DNA from: Betaproteobacteria bacterium | GTDB taxonomy: Bacteria; Pseudomonadota; Gammaproteobacteria; Burkholderiales; Rhodocyclaceae | Direction of reading: 5' to 3' | Length of the DNA stretch: 9,378 bases | NCBI GenBank assembly: GCA_016880375.1 | Contig: JAEHDO010000115.1 | Span: 1 to 9,378 of the forward strand | Part shown: piece by piece, positions 6,494-9,378 of the stretch | Layout: each line of letters opens with the position of its first letter | Position numbering within the stretch: the stretch's first letter is position 1 | Program-made: the position numbers and the translations under genes | The notes under the pieces: model-generated | Seen by the model: the letters and a program-made list of their open reading frames with translations, nothing else | Databases searched by the model: none | What the model was told of the DNA's origin: nothing

Positions 6494-7299
6494 TCGCGGC
6501 CCTTCGCCTTGCCCGCGTCGGCCTGCACCTGGGCTGCGGCCTCGCCACCGCCGCGCTGGTCTATCCCCTCGTCGGCCGCCCGATCCGGCTCAAGCTGAAG
6601 CAGCGCTGGTCGCGCCAGCTTCTCGGCATGCTCGGCGTGCGCCTGCAGTCGGAGGCGGCTTCCCTGCCCTCGCCCGCCCTGCTGGTGGCGAACCACGTTT
6701 CCTGGCTGGATATCTACGTCATCAACGCACTGGCGCCCGCCGCCTTCGTCTGCAAGGCGGAAGTGCGCGAATGGCCCTTCATCGGCTGGTTGTGCGAGCG
6801 GACGGAAACGGTGTTCATGCCGCGCGGCAGCCGCAGCGCGGCGAAACAGACCAGCGAGATCGTCGCCCTGCGCCTGAGGCAGGGCTGGCGGGTGGCGGTC
6901 TTTCCCGAAGGCACCACCAGCGACGGCGGCGAGGTGCTGCCCTTCCACGGCGCCCTCCTGCAGGGCGCCATCGATGCCGACAGCCATGTGCAGCCGCTGG
7001 CGCTGCGTTATGTCGGCGAGGACGGACTGCCTTCTGCGGCGGCGGCCTATTGCGGCGACACCACGCTGCTGCAGTCCCTCTGCCGGGTCGTTTCAATGCC
7101 CGGCCTGGAAGCCCGCCTCGACGTCCTGCCGCCGCTCGACGGCCGCGGCGCCGAACGGCGCAAACTGGCTGCGGCCGCCAGGCAGGCGGTACAGCATGCG
7201 TTGAGTCAGCCTTGCGGCAACGTGACGCGCCAGGCCGGGAAGACCGCGCTGAACGTGCTGCCGGCGCCGGGAATGGAAGCGATCTCCAGGCCGGCCTGA
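6490..7299 (+). CDS. olsA: Lyso-ornithine lipid O-acyltransferase (OlsA, PlsC family)
   Basis: The 269-residue protein has a hydrophobic N-terminal helix (about 8-29) and the PlsC/LPLAT motifs: NHVSWLD with the catalytic H69-x4-D74, a FVCKAEVREWPFIGWL segment (86-101), PRGSR (111-115), FPEGTTS (138-144) and VQPLALRY (167-174). It would add the second acyl chain to the hydroxyl of lyso-ornithine lipid at the inner membrane, completing ornithine lipid. Coupling to olsB by an ATGA overlap separates it from an ordinary lysophosphatidate acyltransferase, although dual activity is possible. The tail is odd: residues from about 239 (after AVQHALSQ) are encoded antisense to the 3' end of phoR, and look like read-through rather than family sequence. 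A TGA in the +1 frame at 7202-7204 would end the protein just before phoR if the frame shifted by one. Confidence 0.9.
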   Translation: MIAALRLARVGLHLGCGLATAALVYPLVGRPIRLKLKQRWSRQLLGMLGVRLQSEAASLPSPALLVANHVSWLDIYVINALAPAAFVCKAEVREWPFIGWLCERTETVFMPRGSRSAAKQTSEIVALRLRQGWRVAVFPEGTTSDGGEVLPFHGALLQGAIDADSHVQPLALRYVGEDGLPSAAAAYCGDTTLLQSLCRVVSMPGLEARLDVLPPLDGRGAERRKLAAAARQAVQHALSQPCGNVTRQAGKTALNVLPAPGMEAISRPA

Positions 7300-8507
7300 T
7301 GGCGCAGCAGGATGTGCTTGACGATGGACAGCCCGAGTCCCGTCCCGCCCGATTCGCGCGAGCGGCCGCGGTCGACCCGGTAGAAGCGCTCGGTCAGGCG
7401 CGGCATGTGCTCCTCGGGAATGCCGATGCCGCTGTCCTCGACGCTGAAGACGCCCTTGCCGTCGCGCATTCCCCAGTGCAGCAGGATGCGCCCGCCGTCG
7501 GGCGTATACCGCACCGCGTTGCTGACCAGGTTCGAGAAGGCGCTGCGCAGTTCCTCCCGGCTGCCCTTCAGGAAGACCGGCACCACTTCGCAGGTGATCG
7601 AATGGCGCCCGGCGGAGAGCCGCCGCCCCTCCGCCGAAACGTCGTAGATCAGGTCGCGCACGTCGAATTCCTCCTCGCGCGGCGCCTGCGCTTCGTCCTC
7701 CAGCCGCGACAGGGTGAGCAGGTCGTCGACGAGGTTCAGCATGCGCCTCGCCTGCTCGTCCATGATGGCCAGCTGGCGTTTCGAATCGCCGGCGTCCGGC
7801 ACCGGATTTTCGAGCATGTGCTCGATGAAGCCCGAGATCACCGTCAGCGGCGTGCGCAACTCGTGGGAAACGTTGGCGACGAAATCGCGGCGCACCGTCT
7901 CTGCCCGCTCGATCTGCGTCACGTCGAAGCTGATGAGCAGCTTGCGATCCTTGCCGAAACGGATCGCCTCGATCGAGACCACGCGGCCCTTGCTGTCGGG
8001 CGGCCGATACATCAGCGATTCGCCTTCGCTGGCGCTGGCGACGAACTCGGCGAAGCCGGGCAGGCGGATCAGGTTCGTCACCAACAGGCCGGCATCGCGT
8101 TCGCCGCGCAGGCCGAGATGCTGCTCCGCGACGCGGTTGCACCAGACGATATGGTCGGCGGCGTCGAGGAACACCAGGCCGTCCGGCGAGGCCTCCGCCG
8201 CCTGGCTGAAGACCTCCAGGTCGGACTCGATGCGCGCGCGCGCCTTGCGTTCCCGCCGCAACAGGCGATGAAGCTCGACGAAGACGTTGCCCCAGGTGCC
8301 CCAGGCATCGGGAATGTCCCGCTGCTCGGGCGTCCTGAGCCAGCGCTGCAGGCGCGCCAGGCTGGCCGTATGCGCGACCAGCATCAGCAGCAGGACGCCG
8401 CAGGCGACCGACACGCCGGCGACGGCGCCGAACAGCCCGCCGGCGACCAGGCCGCCGAGGGCCGCCGCGAGGAGCCGGAAGAGGAGGGAAAGCCAGGCCG
8501 AAGGCAT
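7206..8507 (-). CDS. phoR: Phosphate regulon sensor histidine kinase PhoR
   Basis: The 433-residue protein has a membrane hairpin at residues about 5-47 with almost no periplasmic loop, as in PhoR, which senses phosphate through PstSCAB-PhoU rather than a ligand domain. A PAS domain follows (about 96-200; DLEVFSQAAEASPDGLVFLD). The dimerisation and phosphoacceptor region has NVSHELRTPLTV with H215. The ATPase has an N box (SNLVSNAVRYT, 325-335), G1 (DSGIGIP, 358-364), an F box (RFYRVDRGRSRE) and G2 (GGTGLGLSIVKH, 387-398). All key residues are present, so it should be active, both phosphorylating and dephosphorylating PhoB. The start follows the phoB stop by nine bases, and that in-frame stop excludes a longer start. 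Its 3' end overlaps the tail of olsA by 94 bases on the opposite strand. Confidence 0.96.
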   Translation of the reverse strand: MPSAWLSLLFRLLAAALGGLVAGGLFGAVAGVSVACGVLLLMLVAHTASLARLQRWLRTPEQRDIPDAWGTWGNVFVELHRLLRRERKARARIESDLEVFSQAAEASPDGLVFLDAADHIVWCNRVAEQHLGLRGERDAGLLVTNLIRLPGFAEFVASASEGESLMYRPPDSKGRVVSIEAIRFGKDRKLLISFDVTQIERAETVRRDFVANVSHELRTPLTVISGFIEHMLENPVPDAGDSKRQLAIMDEQARRMLNLVDDLLTLSRLEDEAQAPREEEFDVRDLIYDVSAEGRRLSAGRHSITCEVVPVFLKGSREELRSAFSNLVSNAVRYTPDGGRILLHWGMRDGKGVFSVEDSGIGIPEEHMPRLTERFYRVDRGRSRESGGTGLGLSIVKHILLRHQAGLEIASIPGAGSTFSAVFPAWRVTLPQG

Positions 8508-8516
8508 TGCGCTCGA

Positions 8517-9209
8517 CTACCCCGCCCTGGGCAGGGCGAGCTTGTAGCCGGCGCCGCGCACGGTCTCGATCATCTGCTCGCCCTGCGGGCCGAGCGCCTG
8601 GCGCAGGCGGCGGATGTGCACGTCCACCGTGCGCTCCTCGATGAAGACATGGTCGCCCCAGACCTGGTCGAGCACCTGGGTGCGGCTGAAGACGCGGCCG
8701 GGATGGGCAATGAAGAAACGCAACAGCCTGAATTCGGTCGGCGCCAGCATGACGCGCTGGCCGTCCAGGGTCGCCTCGTAGGTAATGGGATCGAGGCGCA
8801 GCGGCCCGGCCTCGAGCACCGATTCGGACACGTGCGGCGCGCGGCGCCGAAGCAGCGCCTGGATCCTCGCCACCAGCTCGCGCGGACTGAAGGGCTTGAC
8901 GAGATAATCGTCGGCGCCCATCTCCAGACCCTCGACGCGGTCGCTCTCCTCGCCGCGCGCGGTCACCATGATGATCGGCAGCGCCGCGGTGCGCGGGTTC
9001 TGGCGCAACTGCCGCGCCAGCGCGATGCCCGAGGTCTTCGGCAGCATCCAGTCGATCAGGACGACATCCGGCAGGGCGCCGTTGAGGGCCGCCGTCGCCT
9101 CCTCGGCGGAGCCCGCGATCGTCGCGGTAAAACCGGACTTGCGCAGCGTGAAGCGCAGCAGTTCCTGGATAGCCGGGTCGTCTTCCACCACCAGGACGCC
9201 GCATTCCAT
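8517..9209 (-). CDS. phoB: Phosphate regulon response regulator PhoB
   Basis: The 230-residue protein is an OmpR/PhoB-class regulator. The receiver domain starts VLVVEDDPAIQELL and has acidic residues E9-D10-D11, the phosphorylated D53 (VVLIDWMLPKTSG), T83 and K105 (DDYLVKPFSPRELVARI). The winged-helix DNA-binding domain runs from about 135 to 226 with the recognition region RTVDVHIRRLRQALG and the wing IETVRGAGYKL. When phosphorylated by PhoR it binds Pho boxes, candidates for which lie at 1932-1949 and 5648-5687. The ATG at 9209 lies seven bases past the phoU stop and aligns with the usual PhoB N-terminus. The Shine-Dalgarno sequence is weak (GGGG about ten bases upstream, inside the end of phoU), which suggests coupled translation. 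It lies in a phoU-phoB-phoR operon. Confidence 0.96.
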   Translation of the reverse strand: MECGVLVVEDDPAIQELLRFTLRKSGFTATIAGSAEEATAALNGALPDVVLIDWMLPKTSGIALARQLRQNPRTAALPIIMVTARGEESDRVEGLEMGADDYLVKPFSPRELVARIQALLRRRAPHVSESVLEAGPLRLDPITYEATLDGQRVMLAPTEFRLLRFFIAHPGRVFSRTQVLDQVWGDHVFIEERTVDVHIRRLRQALGPQGEQMIETVRGAGYKLALPRAG

Positions 9210-9213
9210 CTTG

Positions 9214-9378
9214 CTATTGCCCCTGTTCCGCCTCGCCGCCGAAGCGCCTGCGCTCCTTGCTGGTGTGCCGCACATCCGTGCCGCGCACGATGTAGATGAC
9301 CTGCTCGGCGACGTTCTTCACATGGTCGCCGATGCGCTCGATGGCCTTGGCGATCCAGGCGATCTCCAGCGCCGTCGA
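9214..9378 (-). CDS. phoU: Phosphate signalling protein PhoU, C-terminal end (start beyond window)
   Basis: Only the last 54 codons are visible, read leftward from the right edge to the TAG at 9214-9216. They contain IAKAIERIGDHVKNVAEQVIYIV, the final helix of PhoU with an E-R-x-x-D metal-binding motif, followed by RGTDVRH and a charged tail. PhoU links the Pst phosphate transporter to PhoR and keeps the regulon off when phosphate is ample. It is the first visible gene of the phoU-phoB-phoR operon, four bases ahead of phoB; pst transporter genes may lie further right, outside the window. It is separate from the much larger PhoU-like fusion at 2017-3957. Confidence 0.95.
   Translation of the reverse strand, partial: STALEIAWIAKAIERIGDHVKNVAEQVIYIVRGTDVRHTSKERRRFGGEAEQGQ

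Noticed and set aside
6474..9299. A 941-codon open frame on the plus strand
   Set aside because: It runs out of frame across olsA and antisense to phoR and phoB, which carry all expected motifs. Its translation has the low-complexity look of a shadow frame.

Overview
This is a gene-dense, high-GC stretch of a Gram-negative chromosome. Gene content, protein style and the phoU-phoB-phoR order suggest a betaproteobacterium, perhaps Rhodocyclales-like; the lineage is an inference. Almost every gene points to one theme: responding to phosphate limitation and replacing membrane phospholipids with phosphorus-free lipids.

Layout. Positions 1-1911 (minus strand) hold a two-gene operon. It starts with a calcineurin-like metallophosphoesterase, which I read as a PlcP-type phospholipase C rather than LpxH. 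Overlapping it by one base is a GT4 glycosyltransferase, cut by the left edge, that could glycosylate the diacylglycerol PlcP releases. Positions 1912-2016 are a divergent promoter region with a good PhoB box (1932-1949). Positions 2017-5617 (plus strand) hold an unusual pair. The first gene encodes a 646-residue protein with a large unrecognised N-terminal part and a PhoU-like (DUF47-type) C-terminus. The second encodes a 549-residue pyruvate phosphate dikinase-like protein that has the ATP-grasp and phosphohistidine domains but no PEP/pyruvate barrel. Positions 5618-5734 are a leader with 11-bp-spaced PhoB-like half-sites. Positions 5735-7299 (plus) encode olsB and olsA, which make ornithine lipid. 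Positions 7206-9378 (minus) encode phoR, phoB and the end of phoU, the phosphate two-component system and its modulator. olsA and phoR are convergent and overlap by 94 bp.

Working model (inference). When phosphate is low, PhoR-PhoB activates plcP-agt and olsBA. PlcP strips phosphate head groups from phospholipids, the glycosyltransferase builds glycolipid on the diacylglycerol, and OlsB/OlsA add ornithine lipid. The PhoU-like/half-dikinase pair sits between these two branches, faces a putative Pho box, and has no function I can name. It is the best candidate here for an undescribed system.

I found no tRNA, rRNA, CRISPR, insertion sequence, phage gene or convincing intrinsic terminator.
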